DNA of 64,000 bases from Actinacidiphila sp. DG2A-62 (GTDB lineage: Bacteria; Actinomycetota; Actinomycetes; Streptomycetales; Streptomycetaceae): assembly GCF_035825295.1 (NCBI RefSeq), contig NZ_JAYMGI010000002.1:682001-746000 (forward strand). Reading direction: 5' to 3'. Positions 55,415 through 63,220 of this stretch are shown here, in pieces. The notes beneath the pieces are model-generated. The model had not been told where the DNA came from and did no database searches. It saw only the letters and a program-made list of their open reading frames with translations. The position numbers and the translations under genes were made by a program. Within the stretch, counting starts at the first letter, position 1. Each line of letters opens with the position of its first letter.

Positions 55415-55437
55415 GTCGTAACAATTACTGTTGCGAC
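55415..55437. promoter_or_regulatory. Rrf2 operator candidate
   Basis: An interrupted palindrome: GTCGTAACA, five bases, TGTTGCGAC, with one arm mismatch. A half-site copy, GTCGTAACAGT, lies at 55388. It sits between the Rrf2 gene and the divergent SDR, 34 bp before the latter. Confidence 0.7.
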
Positions 55438-55470
55438 AGCCGGAAAAGATCCATCACCGAGGTGAGAAGA

Positions 55471-56226
55471 ATGAGCAAGCCACTGACGGGCAAGGTCGCC
55501 CTGGTCACCGGGGGGTCGCGGGGGCTGGGAGCCGCGACCGTACGGCTGCTGGCCGAGCAGGGCGCCGACGTCGCCTTCACCTACGTCAGCTCCGAGAAGC
55601 AGGCGCAGGCCGTCGTCGACGAGGTGCACGGCAAGGGAGCCAAAGCCGTCGCCCTCAAGTCCGACCAGGCGGACACGAGCCGGGCGCCGGCGCTGATCGA
55701 CGACGTGGTCGCGCACTTCGGCGGCCTGGACATCCTCGTCAACAACGCGGCGATCTCCGTGGAGCAGGGCCGCAGGGTGGACGACCCGGACGCCGACACC
55801 GCCGCGCTGGACCGGATGCACGCCACCAACTACCTCGGCGTGATCGCCGTCATCCGGGCCGCCTCTCGAGTGCTGCGCAGGGGCGGCCGCATCATCACGG
55901 TGAGTTCCGGACTGGGCTCCCGGGTCGGCATCCCGGGCGTGGCCGACTACGCGGCGACCAAGTCGGGCGTCGAGAGGTACACCATGGGGGTCGCACGGGA
56001 CCTCGGGCCCCGCGACATCACGGCCAACGTCGTGGAGGCCGGGCTGATGGACAGCGGCATGCAACCGCCGAACCCCGACACCCTCAAGGCCCTGCTCAGC
56101 TCGCTGTCCCTGCAACGCATGGGGCACCCCGACGAGATCGCCGCGGCGATCGCCTTCCTGGCGAGCCCCGCCGCGTCGTACGTCACAGGCGCGGTGCTGG
56201 ACGCCCACGGCGGCTACAACGCCTGA
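55471..56226 (+). CDS. SDR family oxidoreductase (classical)
   Basis: A 251-residue classical short-chain dehydrogenase: cofactor loop VTGGSRGLGAATVRLL, NNAAIS, and the catalytic Ser in ITVSSGLGSR with YAATKSG (YxxxK). The end DPDEIAAAIAFLASPAASYVTGAVLDAHGGYNA is typical of FabG-like oxidoreductases. ATG 55471 has GAGGTGAGAAGA upstream. Likely repressed by the divergent Rrf2 protein and induced by a reactive carbonyl or quinone; substrate unknown. Confidence 0.93.
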   Translation: MSKPLTGKVALVTGGSRGLGAATVRLLAEQGADVAFTYVSSEKQAQAVVDEVHGKGAKAVALKSDQADTSRAPALIDDVVAHFGGLDILVNNAAISVEQGRRVDDPDADTAALDRMHATNYLGVIAVIRAASRVLRRGGRIITVSSGLGSRVGIPGVADYAATKSGVERYTMGVARDLGPRDITANVVEAGLMDSGMQPPNPDTLKALLSSLSLQRMGHPDEIAAAIAFLASPAASYVTGAVLDAHGGYNA

Positions 56227-56262
56227 ACGCGAACTCCTGCCGCGTGCCCCGAAGGACACCGC

Positions 56263-56400
56263 GGCGGGGCGGTCGCCGCGATCGGCGCCGTGGCCTTCGG
56301 CGAGGCGCCGGGCCGGCTGCAGTGGGCGGGCATCGCCCTCGTCGTCGCCGGCGTGGTGGTGCTCAACGTCCGCGGCGCGCGCTCAGGCCGCCGTCCGGCG
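56263..56400 (+). pseudogene. Remnant of an SMR/EamA-type membrane protein
   Basis: One frame reads GGAVAAIGAVAFGEAPGRLQ then WAGIALVVAGVVVLNVRGAR, the last two membrane segments of a small multidrug-resistance-type transporter. No start or upstream segments remain. It directly follows the SDR gene, marking a deletion scar. Confidence 0.6.
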
Positions 56401-56442
56401 CGCTCTTGCCGTGCCGGCGGAGTTGGGCCAGGGTGAACCACC

Positions 56443-56580
56443 GTGCAGCCACCGAACGGTTCCGACGAGCACACGGCGCCCGGCGCCTCCGGTGGGGCGG
56501 ACGGGCGGGACGGTACGCGGACGACCGCCGTGGAGGGCCTGCGCGTGGGCACGGGCCTGCCCTTCGACCGCCGGGTCCTA
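56443..56580 (+). pseudogene. 5' fragment of IS-interrupted membrane protein gene
   Basis: GTG at 56443 opens a frame of 46 codons ending ...TGLPFDRRVL at the IS edge. Removing the IS and one CTAG copy joins it in frame to the 3' part at 57559, giving RRVLVLVEIADDVNE. The N-terminus is Gly/Asp-rich and soluble. Confidence 0.72.
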
Positions 56581-57559
56581 GATGAGTAAGTCCGAAGTCT
56601 TCAGGGTGCAAAGGCGCGAGGGCCTCGTTGTTTGTGTGTGACGACAAACCTCAAGGCCCTCGCGACAGCACTCTACGTGAAGATCGATGACTGTCTGGCA
56701 GGATCGCGGCGCTCAGGACGCCCGCCCCGACTGTCGGACGCCGAACTGCTGACGCTGGCGGTCATGCAGGCACTGCTCGGCTTCGTCTCCGAGGCCAGAT
56801 GGCTGCGCTACACCCGCACCCACCTGTCGGCCGAGTTCCCCTACCTGCCCGGCCAGTCCGGCTACAACAAACGCCTACGCGCCGCGAACACCCTGATCAG
56901 CCGCTTCATCCGCACACTGGCCCGCGACAGCGACCTGTGGCACGACGACGTGTGGATCGTGGACTCCACACCGGTGGAATGCGCCCGCTCCCGCCCGACG
57001 GCCAAACGCTCCGACCTGGCCGGATGGGCCGGCTACGGCTACTGCCCCTCGCACTCACGGTTCTTCTGGGGCCTGCGCCTGCACCTGATGTGCACCCCCG
57101 GCGGACTGCCCATCGCCTGGGCTCTGGCCAACCCCAAGGTCGACGAACGCGAAATCCTGGCCGACATGCTCACCCGCGACCCCGACCTGCCGGCCACCCA
57201 CCCCGGGCAGACCATCATCGGCGACAAGGGCTACGTCTCCCACCAGCTCGACGCCCACCTGGCGCAACTGGGCCCGACCCTGATCAGACCCAGCTACCGC
57301 AACCGCAAACCCCGCCCCGACGAGCACCTGCTCAAGCCGATCCGGCAGCTCATCGAGTCCGTCAACGACACCCTCAAAGGCCAACTCGACCTCGAACGCC
57401 ACGGCGCCAGAACACCAGAAGGAGTCCTGGCCCGCATCGGCCAACGCATCCTCGCCCTGACCACCGCCATCTGGCACAACCGCAACACCGGAAGCCCCAT
57501 CACCAGATCACTGATCGCCTACGACCACTAACCCCCAGACTTCGGACTTACTCATCTAG
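56578..57559 (+). mobile_element. IS982-like insertion sequence with CTAG target duplication
   Basis: The element (56582-57555, 974 bp) has perfect terminal inverted repeats: GATGAGTAAGTCCGAAGTCT at the left end (starting one base into the target) and its reverse complement at the right end. CTAG flanks both sides (56578-56581 and 57556-57559). Perfect ends and an intact transposase indicate recent, probably still mobile insertion. It interrupts a membrane protein gene in the same orientation. Confidence 0.88.
56638..57531 (+). CDS. IS982-like transposase (DDE type)
   Basis: A 297-residue transposase from GTG 56638 (TTNLKALATALYVKIDD). The DDE residues are in WIVDSTPVEC, IIGDKGYVSHQ and LIESVNDTLKGQLDLERHG; the SRPTAKRSDLAGWAGYGYC and SHSRFFWGLRLHL motifs are typical of the actinomycete IS982 group. 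The start lies in the loop of a double stem (56615-56624 with 56655-56664, and GTTTGT with ACAAAC inside), which may hold translation low. Fully intact. Confidence 0.92.
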   Translation: MTTNLKALATALYVKIDDCLAGSRRSGRPPRLSDAELLTLAVMQALLGFVSEARWLRYTRTHLSAEFPYLPGQSGYNKRLRAANTLISRFIRTLARDSDLWHDDVWIVDSTPVECARSRPTAKRSDLAGWAGYGYCPSHSRFFWGLRLHLMCTPGGLPIAWALANPKVDEREILADMLTRDPDLPATHPGQTIIGDKGYVSHQLDAHLAQLGPTLIRPSYRNRKPRPDEHLLKPIRQLIESVNDTLKGQLDLERHGARTPEGVLARIGQRILALTTAIWHNRNTGSPITRSLIAYDH

Positions 57560-58818
57560 TGCTGGTCGAGATCGCCGACGACGTCAACGAGATCGCCCTG
57601 GCCGAGGAGTTGTTCACCGCCAGCGGCTGGCCGGTCCGCGCCGCGGAGGAACGCGAGCGGGCCGGCTGCCCGGCGGGCCGTACGGCGCGGGTGGTGGAGG
57701 TGCGGCTGCCCGGCGAGCGGGACGGCGCGATCGAGCGGGCGCTGGGGCAGGTCGACCGTCTTGCCGTGACCGCCTCGCTGAAGATGTGGGCGCGCGACGC
57801 GGTGCTGCTGGAGCACGAGCCGGAGCGGTACACCGCCTGGCGGGTGCGTGCCGCCGGCTCCGCGCACCCCAGCCGGGTGATCAGGGCGGTCGAGCCGCGC
57901 GGCCGGGCGGGCGCGCTGGCCGATCTGCGGGCCAGGACGCTGGCCGGCCGCTCGGACGGCTCGGCACGCGTCACCCTCGACGCCGCCGCCTCCGTCGACG
58001 TGCGCGCCAACGTGGTGCTCGTCAACCTCGGCAACGCCCTGGCGCTCACGGCCGCGGTGCTGGCCGTGGCGTCCCACGGCGGCTGGCAGGTCTTCGGCTG
58101 GATGATCACGGTGGTGTTCGGCGCGTGGTGGCTGGTGGCCGGGGTCCGCGCCGCGTTACGGGGGTCGCCTGCGAGGCGCGCCGTGCTGTGGGCGCTGCCG
58201 CTGGCGTCCCCGGTCCTGTTCCCCCTGGTCACCTGGATCGGCACCCTGGTGCAGGAGCGGTACATCGGCGTGTTCGGCATCCCTCCGGACTCCGTGCACG
58301 TCAGCGCGACCGGACGCCTGTGGGCGGGGGCGCTGTCGATGCTGGGCGTCCTGTACGGCGCCGTCCTCGGCGTCGCGGCAACCGGATGGAACCGCCGCGT
58401 GCACGCGGATCCGACCGGTCTCGACGTACGGGACATCGCCCTCGCGGCGGGAGTCGGCCTGATGATCGCGGGGTTCCTCACCTTCGCGCCCCTCTTCGTG
58501 AGGGCACGTCCGCAGGCGGCTCTCGACGCCGAGGCCGACGCGGTGCGCCAGCAGCAGCCGCGGAGCGCTTACGGCCTGCACCCCGTCCTCGTCTGCGTCA
58601 AACCGCTCAAGGACGTCGCGCATCCCGAACTCGGCCTCCCGGCCCCCGTCTACGGCGGCACCGTGCCGCTCACCTGGCCGGTTCTCACCTTCGGACCCGA
58701 CGGCGACCGCATCTGGATCTGGGACCCGCGAAGCCAGAACGCCGTGAACATGGCCCTCGACGACGCCGCGTTCGTCCCCTTCGACGCGGACGCGTCGCAG
58801 GACGGCGGCTGCCCCTGA
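57559..58818 (+). pseudogene. 3' part of IS-interrupted membrane protein gene
   Basis: A 419-codon frame that continues the fragment before the IS; GTG at 57559, formed at the target duplication, could still start a shortened protein. A soluble N-terminal region (LVEIADDVNEIALAEELFTASGWPV, then acid/base-rich stretches) is followed by about four membrane helices (residues 150-320: WQVFGWMITVVFGAWWLVAG, LASPVLFPLVTWIGTLV, LWAGALSMLGVLYGAVLGVAA, IALAAGVGLMIAGFLTFAPLF) and a C-terminal domain with IWIWDPRSQNAVNMAL. No family is recognised. Whether the truncated form is made depends on transcription out of the IS. Confidence 0.8.
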
Positions 58819-58835
58819 CCGGTGCGGGCCGCGGG

Positions 58836-58856
58836 CGCCGGGCTCGGAGCCCGGCG
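58836..58856. terminator. 9-bp hairpin after interrupted gene
   Basis: CGCCGGGCT and its reverse complement flank the loop CGG, 18 bp after the stop of the interrupted gene and before the convergent DUF2267 gene. Confidence 0.65.
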
Positions 58857-58883
58857 GCCGTGGCCCGCGGTCGGGAGCAGCCG

Positions 58884-58923
58884 CCGTGGCAGGGGTCAGG
58901 CGGCCGTGGCAGAGGTCAGGCGG
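58884..58923. repeat. 20-bp tandem repeat at DUF2267 stop
   Basis: Two copies of CCGTGGCAGGGGTCAGGCGG (second with one change) plus a third partial copy. The stop codon of the DUF2267 gene lies inside the second copy. Confidence 0.8.
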
Positions 58924-59311
58924 CCGTGGCGAGTTGCGCGCGACCGAAGAGCAGCGCGTAGCCGGGGGGCAGTTGGGCCAGGACACGGTCGGTGAGGGAC
59001 CGGCCGGCCGCCTCGTCGAGGGCCGCGAGGACCGAGCCGCTGTGCCAGCGGGCCTCGGCCGGGGAGGTGCCGAGGGCGCGGGCCACCAGGTCGACGAAGC
59101 CCCGGGCGTCGACCGGCTCGGTCAGCGGGATCTGCGCGGCGAAGACGGTGCGGGCCTCGTCGGGGAGGACGGCGGCCAGGTCGCAGCGCTCGTCGCCGAC
59201 GAGCTGTGCGCCGAGCGCGGCCAGCACCGCCCGCAGGACGCCCTCGGCCTCCCGGTCGGTGGTGTAACGGCCGAGGTCGCGCACCTTCCCGACGAGGTCG
59301 TGCCGGGTCAT
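58916..59311 (-). CDS. DUF2267 domain protein
   Basis: A 131-residue, all-helical protein: LVGKVRDLGRYTTDREAEGVLRAVLAALGAQLVGDERCDLAAVLP is the DUF2267 signature, seen twice in longer members; here one and a half repeats fit. ATG at 59311 follows AAGGAG. DUF2267 proteins are found in stress regions of actinomycetes and are of unknown function. It is downstream of the Hsp18 gene on the same strand with a 43-bp gap, so co-transcription with the heat-shock gene is likely. Confidence 0.85.
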   Translation of the reverse strand: MTRHDLVGKVRDLGRYTTDREAEGVLRAVLAALGAQLVGDERCDLAAVLPDEARTVFAAQIPLTEPVDARGFVDLVARALGTSPAEARWHSGSVLAALDEAAGRSLTDRVLAQLPPGYALLFGRAQLATAA

Positions 59312-59354
59312 GGAACTCCTTCCGGATGTCGGAGCCGGATCGGTCCGGCCGAGG

Positions 59355-59789
59355 TCAGGCTCGGATCTGCTTGCGGTCGCCACGGTGGCTGATCGCGATC
59401 TTGCGGGGCTTGGCCTTCTCGGCCACCGGGATCCGCAGGGTGAGCACGCCCGCGTCGTAGTCGGCGCTGATGCCTTCCGGGTCCAGGGTGTCCGACAGCA
59501 TGACCTGGCGGGAGAAGACGCCGAGCGGGCGCTCGGACAGCTCCCACTTCACGTTGTCGCCGTCACCGCGCGGGCGGCGCTCCGCCTTGACGGTCAGCAT
59601 GTTCCGCTCGACGTCGATGTCGATCGCCTCCGGGTCGACGCCCGGCAGGTCGAAGCACATCACGTACTCGTCGTCGGTGCGGTACGCGTCCAGCGGCATC
59701 GGAGCCGGCCGGGACCAGGTGCCGTTGGCGCCCAGGAACTGCTGGGTCAGCCGGTCCAGTTCGCGGAACGGGTCAGTGCGCATCAGCAT
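59355..59789 (-). CDS. hsp18: Hsp20/Hsp18 small heat-shock protein
   Basis: A 144-residue ATP-independent chaperone with an alpha-crystallin domain (residues 37-130; [31 protein letters not shown], then [18 protein letters not shown] with the IxV-like tail). The first residues [18 protein letters not shown] match Streptomyces Hsp18. Start ATG 59789 has GGAGGT seven bases upstream, within the longer reading from 59804. A RheA-type operator lies upstream and the divergent gene encodes the RheA-like repressor, so it is induced by heat. Confidence 0.94.
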   Translation of the reverse strand: MLMRTDPFRELDRLTQQFLGANGTWSRPAPMPLDAYRTDDEYVMCFDLPGVDPEAIDIDVERNMLTVKAERRPRGDGDNVKWELSERPLGVFSRQVMLSDTLDPEGISADYDAGVLTLRIPVAEKAKPRKIAISHRGDRKQIRA

Positions 59790-59852
59790 CGCGAACACCT
59801 CCATCGCTCTCTCACGTGGTGCCAGTGCGCTTCACCTGACTCCGTTGTAGCA

Positions 59853-59871
59853 TGTCATCCATCTGATGACA
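59853..59871. promoter_or_regulatory. RheA-type operator
   Basis: TGTCATC-N5-GATGACA is exactly the operator form reported for Streptomyces albus RheA. A second dyad, CATGTCATCC (59851-59860) with GGATGACATG (59891-59900), overlaps it and reaches the start codon of the regulator gene, suggesting autoregulation. Confidence 0.88.
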
Positions 59872-59897
59872 AGCTGACGAGTCATGGAGTGGATGAC

Positions 59898-60581
59898 ATG
59901 ACGAGCAACCAGCCCGAACAGCCCGCGTCCGAGGGGCGCGCCCCGGCCGAGCCCGTCTCCTTCATGGCCGCGGCCGCGGCCCTGTCCGCGATCGACGACG
60001 CGGTCCGGGCCGCACAGGACCCCAGCGGCCACCGGGAGACCGAGCAGCGGCCCGACCCCCAGCAGGCGATGGCCGCTCTCCTGCTGCTGCGCGAGCTGCG
60101 CACCCAGCTCGCCGGCTGGGAGGCCGGCATCGTGGAGACCGCCCGCGCCGCCGGCGCGACGTGGGCCGACCTCGCGCCGCCGATGGGCGTCGCCAGCCGG
60201 CAGGCCGCCGAGAACCGCTACCTGCGGCTGCGTCCCTCGCTGCCCGGGGCGGAAGGAACCCGCGCCGAGCGCGTCAAGGCCGTCCGCGACCGCAGGGCCG
60301 CCGACCGCACCGTCAGCGCCTGGGCCCGTACCAACGCGGCCGACCTGCGGGTGCTCGCCGCCCGGCTGACCGCCCTCACCGACCTACCGCCCGAGGCCGG
60401 CCCGGACCTGGCCGCCCTGCACACCGCGCTCGGCGGCACCGACGCCGCCGGCCTCGTCGCGCCCCTGGCCCGGCTGCGTCCCCACCTCGGCGCCGGCCAC
60501 ACCGATCTCGCCGCCCGCCTGGACGCCCTGGCCCACCACGCCGACGAACTCCGCCAGGACAGCAACCGCCGCCGCGCCTGA
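59898..60581 (+). CDS. rheA: RheA-like thermosensor repressor of hsp18
   Basis: A 227-residue soluble regulator annotated in Streptomyces as HSP18 transcriptional regulator. Its middle holds a helix-turn-helix-like stretch (WADLAPPMGVASRQAAENRYLRLRPSLPG, about residues 90-118). RheA changes conformation with temperature and releases its operator on heating. It is divergent from hsp18 across the shared operator, and ATG 59898 lies in the second dyad half, so it probably represses itself too. N-terminal 20 residues are disordered. Confidence 0.88.
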   Translation: MTSNQPEQPASEGRAPAEPVSFMAAAAALSAIDDAVRAAQDPSGHRETEQRPDPQQAMAALLLLRELRTQLAGWEAGIVETARAAGATWADLAPPMGVASRQAAENRYLRLRPSLPGAEGTRAERVKAVRDRRAADRTVSAWARTNAADLRVLAARLTALTDLPPEAGPDLAALHTALGGTDAAGLVAPLARLRPHLGAGHTDLAARLDALAHHADELRQDSNRRRA

Positions 60582-60589
60582 TCCGGCGT

Positions 60590-60622
60590 GCCATAACAAC
60601 CGCGTTATCGGAATTCGGTATG
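60590..60622. promoter_or_regulatory. LysR-type dyad element, copy 2
   Basis: ATAAC (60593-60597), six bases, GTTAT (60604-60608), then TCGG and a TATG end at 60622, matching copy 1 (22182-22214) at 25 of 33 positions. It lies 389 bp before the CreE-like start, at the head of a long leader. Confidence 0.7.
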
Positions 60623-60659
60623 TGACCGCCGCGCCCGCGGCGTGCCAAAGTGAGGGCAT

Positions 60660-61011
60660 GGGACGGGCAGGATTCGAAAACCGTTGAACGGGCCGGTGCG
60701 TACGTCGGCGACCACGGCGTTCGCACCGGCCCCCACACTGCGGCGGGAATTGTCGCGGGCGTTCCGCGTATTCTCTCCGCCGCTCCGGGCTTTTCTCCGC
60801 CACGCCCGGCCCGCGCCTCTTCCGCCGCCCCTCTTCCGCCGCCCCTCCCCCGCCCTTGCTCGCCCTTTCCTGCCCTTTTTGCGACCCTGTCCCGCCGGTT
60901 TCCGCCGTTTCCGTCCTTGTCCCGTCCCCGCGTCCGCCTCTTGTCCCGTTCCCGCCCCGTTCCTGCTCCGTCCTTGTCCCGCACGTCCCTCCGACGCTCC
61001 AGGAGACACGC
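60660..61011 (+). other. Long pyrimidine-rich leader of CreE-like gene
   Basis: About 350 bp without a supported gene. From 60780 the + strand is strongly C/T-rich, with recurring CTTGTCCCG and TTCC units. The last bases hold AGGAG before the ATG. A long untranslated leader or decayed upstream gene are both possible. Confidence 0.5.
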
Positions 61012-61452
61012 ATGAGCAGTGGGGATCTCGCCGTCTGCATCGTCGGCGCCGGCCCGCGCGGACTGTCGGTCCTGGAGCGGATCTGCGCCAACGAGCGGAA
61101 GTCCGCGTCACACCGCTCGGTGACGGTGCACGTCGTGGACCCCGCGCGGCCCGGTCCCGGCGCGGTGTGGCGCACCGACCAGTCCCCGCGGCTGCTGATG
61201 AACACCGTCGCCTCCCAGGTCACCGTCTACACCGACGCCAGCGTGGAGATGGAGGGGCCGGTCGAGCCCGGGCCGAGCCTGTACGAGTGGGCCGCCGCGG
61301 AGTTACGCGCCCCGGACCGCGCGCCGGGCCCCGACGACTACCCCAGCAGAGCCCTGTACGGCCGCTACCTCCAGGCCGCGTTCGACCGTCTGGTGGCCAC
61401 CGCCCCGCCGCACGTGTCGGTACGGGTGCACCGCGCCCGCGCGACGGCCCTG

Positions 61453-61490
61453 GACGACGCGGACGACGCGGACGACGCGGACGACGCGGA
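61453..61490 (+). repeat. 9-bp coding tandem repeat (DDA) in CreE-like gene
   Basis: Four copies of GACGACGCG encode Asp-Asp-Ala repeats, followed by degenerate GAC-rich units to about 61560. The insert is probably a flexible acidic loop. Confidence 0.8.
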
Positions 61491-62836
61491 GGGCACGGAC
61501 GCCGCGGAGGGCACGGACGCCGCGGCCGACACGGACAGCACGGACAGCGCGGACCCCGCGAGCGCCGTCGCCTACAGGCACGGCCCGAACGACGCCGACC
61601 CCCAAGGACCGTCCCCGCGGCAGACGCTGACCCTCTCCGACGGCCTCGCCCTCACCGGCATCGACGCCGTCGTCCTCGCGCAGGGCCACGTGGCGACCCG
61701 GCCCGCCCCGGACGAGCGGGCGCTGGCCGACGCCTGCGCCCGGCAGGGCCTGGTCCTGCTGCCCCGGGCCAACCCGGCCGACCTCGACCTGTCCGTCGTG
61801 CGCCCCGGCGAGCCCGTCCTGCTGCGCGGCCTCGGGCTGAACTTCTTCGACCACATGGCGCTGCTGACCGAGGGCCGCGACGGAACGTACACCCGCGTCG
61901 CCGGCCGCCTCGTCTACCGCCCGTCGCACCGCGAGCCGCGGCTGTTCGCCGGCTCCCGGCGCGGCGTGCCGTACCACGCCCGCGGCGAGAACGAGAAGGG
62001 CGCGTACGGCCGGCACCTGCCCCGGCTGCTCACCCCGGACGCCGTCGCCCGGCTGCGCGAGCGCGCGGCGGCCGGGGACCCGGCGGGCTTCGGCAGGGAC
62101 CTGTGGCCGCTGATCGACACGGAGGTGCGGAGCGTCTACTACGGCGCGCTGCTGGCCGCCGACGGCCGCGGGGACCGGCGGGAGGAGTTCGTCGCGGCCT
62201 GCCTGGCGACGCCGCGGGGCCGGCGGAGTCCGCGCTTCTGGACGCGTACGGCATCCGCCCGCGGGAGCGGTGGGACTGGGAGCGGATCGCCCGGCCCTAC
62301 GGCGACCGGCGCTTCGCCGACCGGTCCGCGTACCGCGCCTGGCTGCTGGAGTACCTCGCCGAGGACGTGCGGGAGGCGCGCCGCGGCAACGTCGGCGGGC
62401 CGCTCAAGGCCGCCCTCGACGTGCTGCGCGACCTGCGCAACGAGGTACGGCTCGCCGTCGACCACGGCGGCATCGACGGCGGCTCCTACCGCGACGAACT
62501 CGACGGCTGGTACACGCCGTTCAACGGCTTCCTGTCCATCGGGCCGCCGGCCTCGCGGATCGAGGAGCTGATCGCGCTGATCGAGGCGGGCGTCGTCGAA
62601 CTGCTCGGGCCCGGCCTGTCGGTCCGGGTCGGCGACGGCGCGTTCGTCGCCTCCTCGCGGCGGGTCGGCGGGGAGCCGGTCCGGGCGCGGGTGCTGATCG
62701 ACGCCCGGCTCCCGCAGCCGGACCTGCGCCGCACCGACGACCCGCTGCTCCAGCACCTGCTGGCGACCGGCCAGTGCCGCCCGTACGTCATCGCGTGCGC
62801 GGCCCGCGCCTCCGGGCCGGCAGTCGCCGCGGGCGG

Positions 62837-62908
62837 CGCGGACGTCCCCGGCACGGCGGACCTCCCCAGCACCGCGGACCTCCCCGGCACCGCGGACCTC
62901 CCCGGCAC
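62837..62908 (+). repeat. 18-bp coding tandem repeat (ADLPGT) in CreE-like gene
   Basis: Four units of the type GCGGACCTCCCCGGCACC, with small changes, encode Ala-Asp-Leu-Pro-Gly/Ser-Thr repeats between the Rossmann-associated C-terminal segments. Confidence 0.8.
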
Positions 62909-63220
62909 GGCGTACGAGACGGGCGGGCTGGCCGTCACCGAGCGGCCGTACCGTGTCGTGGACGCGCAGGGGCGGCCGCACCCGCGGCGTTTCGCCTACG
63001 GTGTCCCCACCGAGGCGGTGCACTGGGTCACCGCCGCGGGCATCCGGCCCGGTGTGAACTCGGTGACGCTCGGCGACTCGGACGCGATCGCCCGAGCGGT
63101 CCTCGCGCTCACGCCGCTCTCCGCACCTGGCCCGCTCCCGCCGCCGGGCCGGCTGGTCCCGTCGCAGGCGGGCGGCGGCGGGAGCCGGCGAACCGGCATC
63201 GACCTGACGGAGATGGTGAC

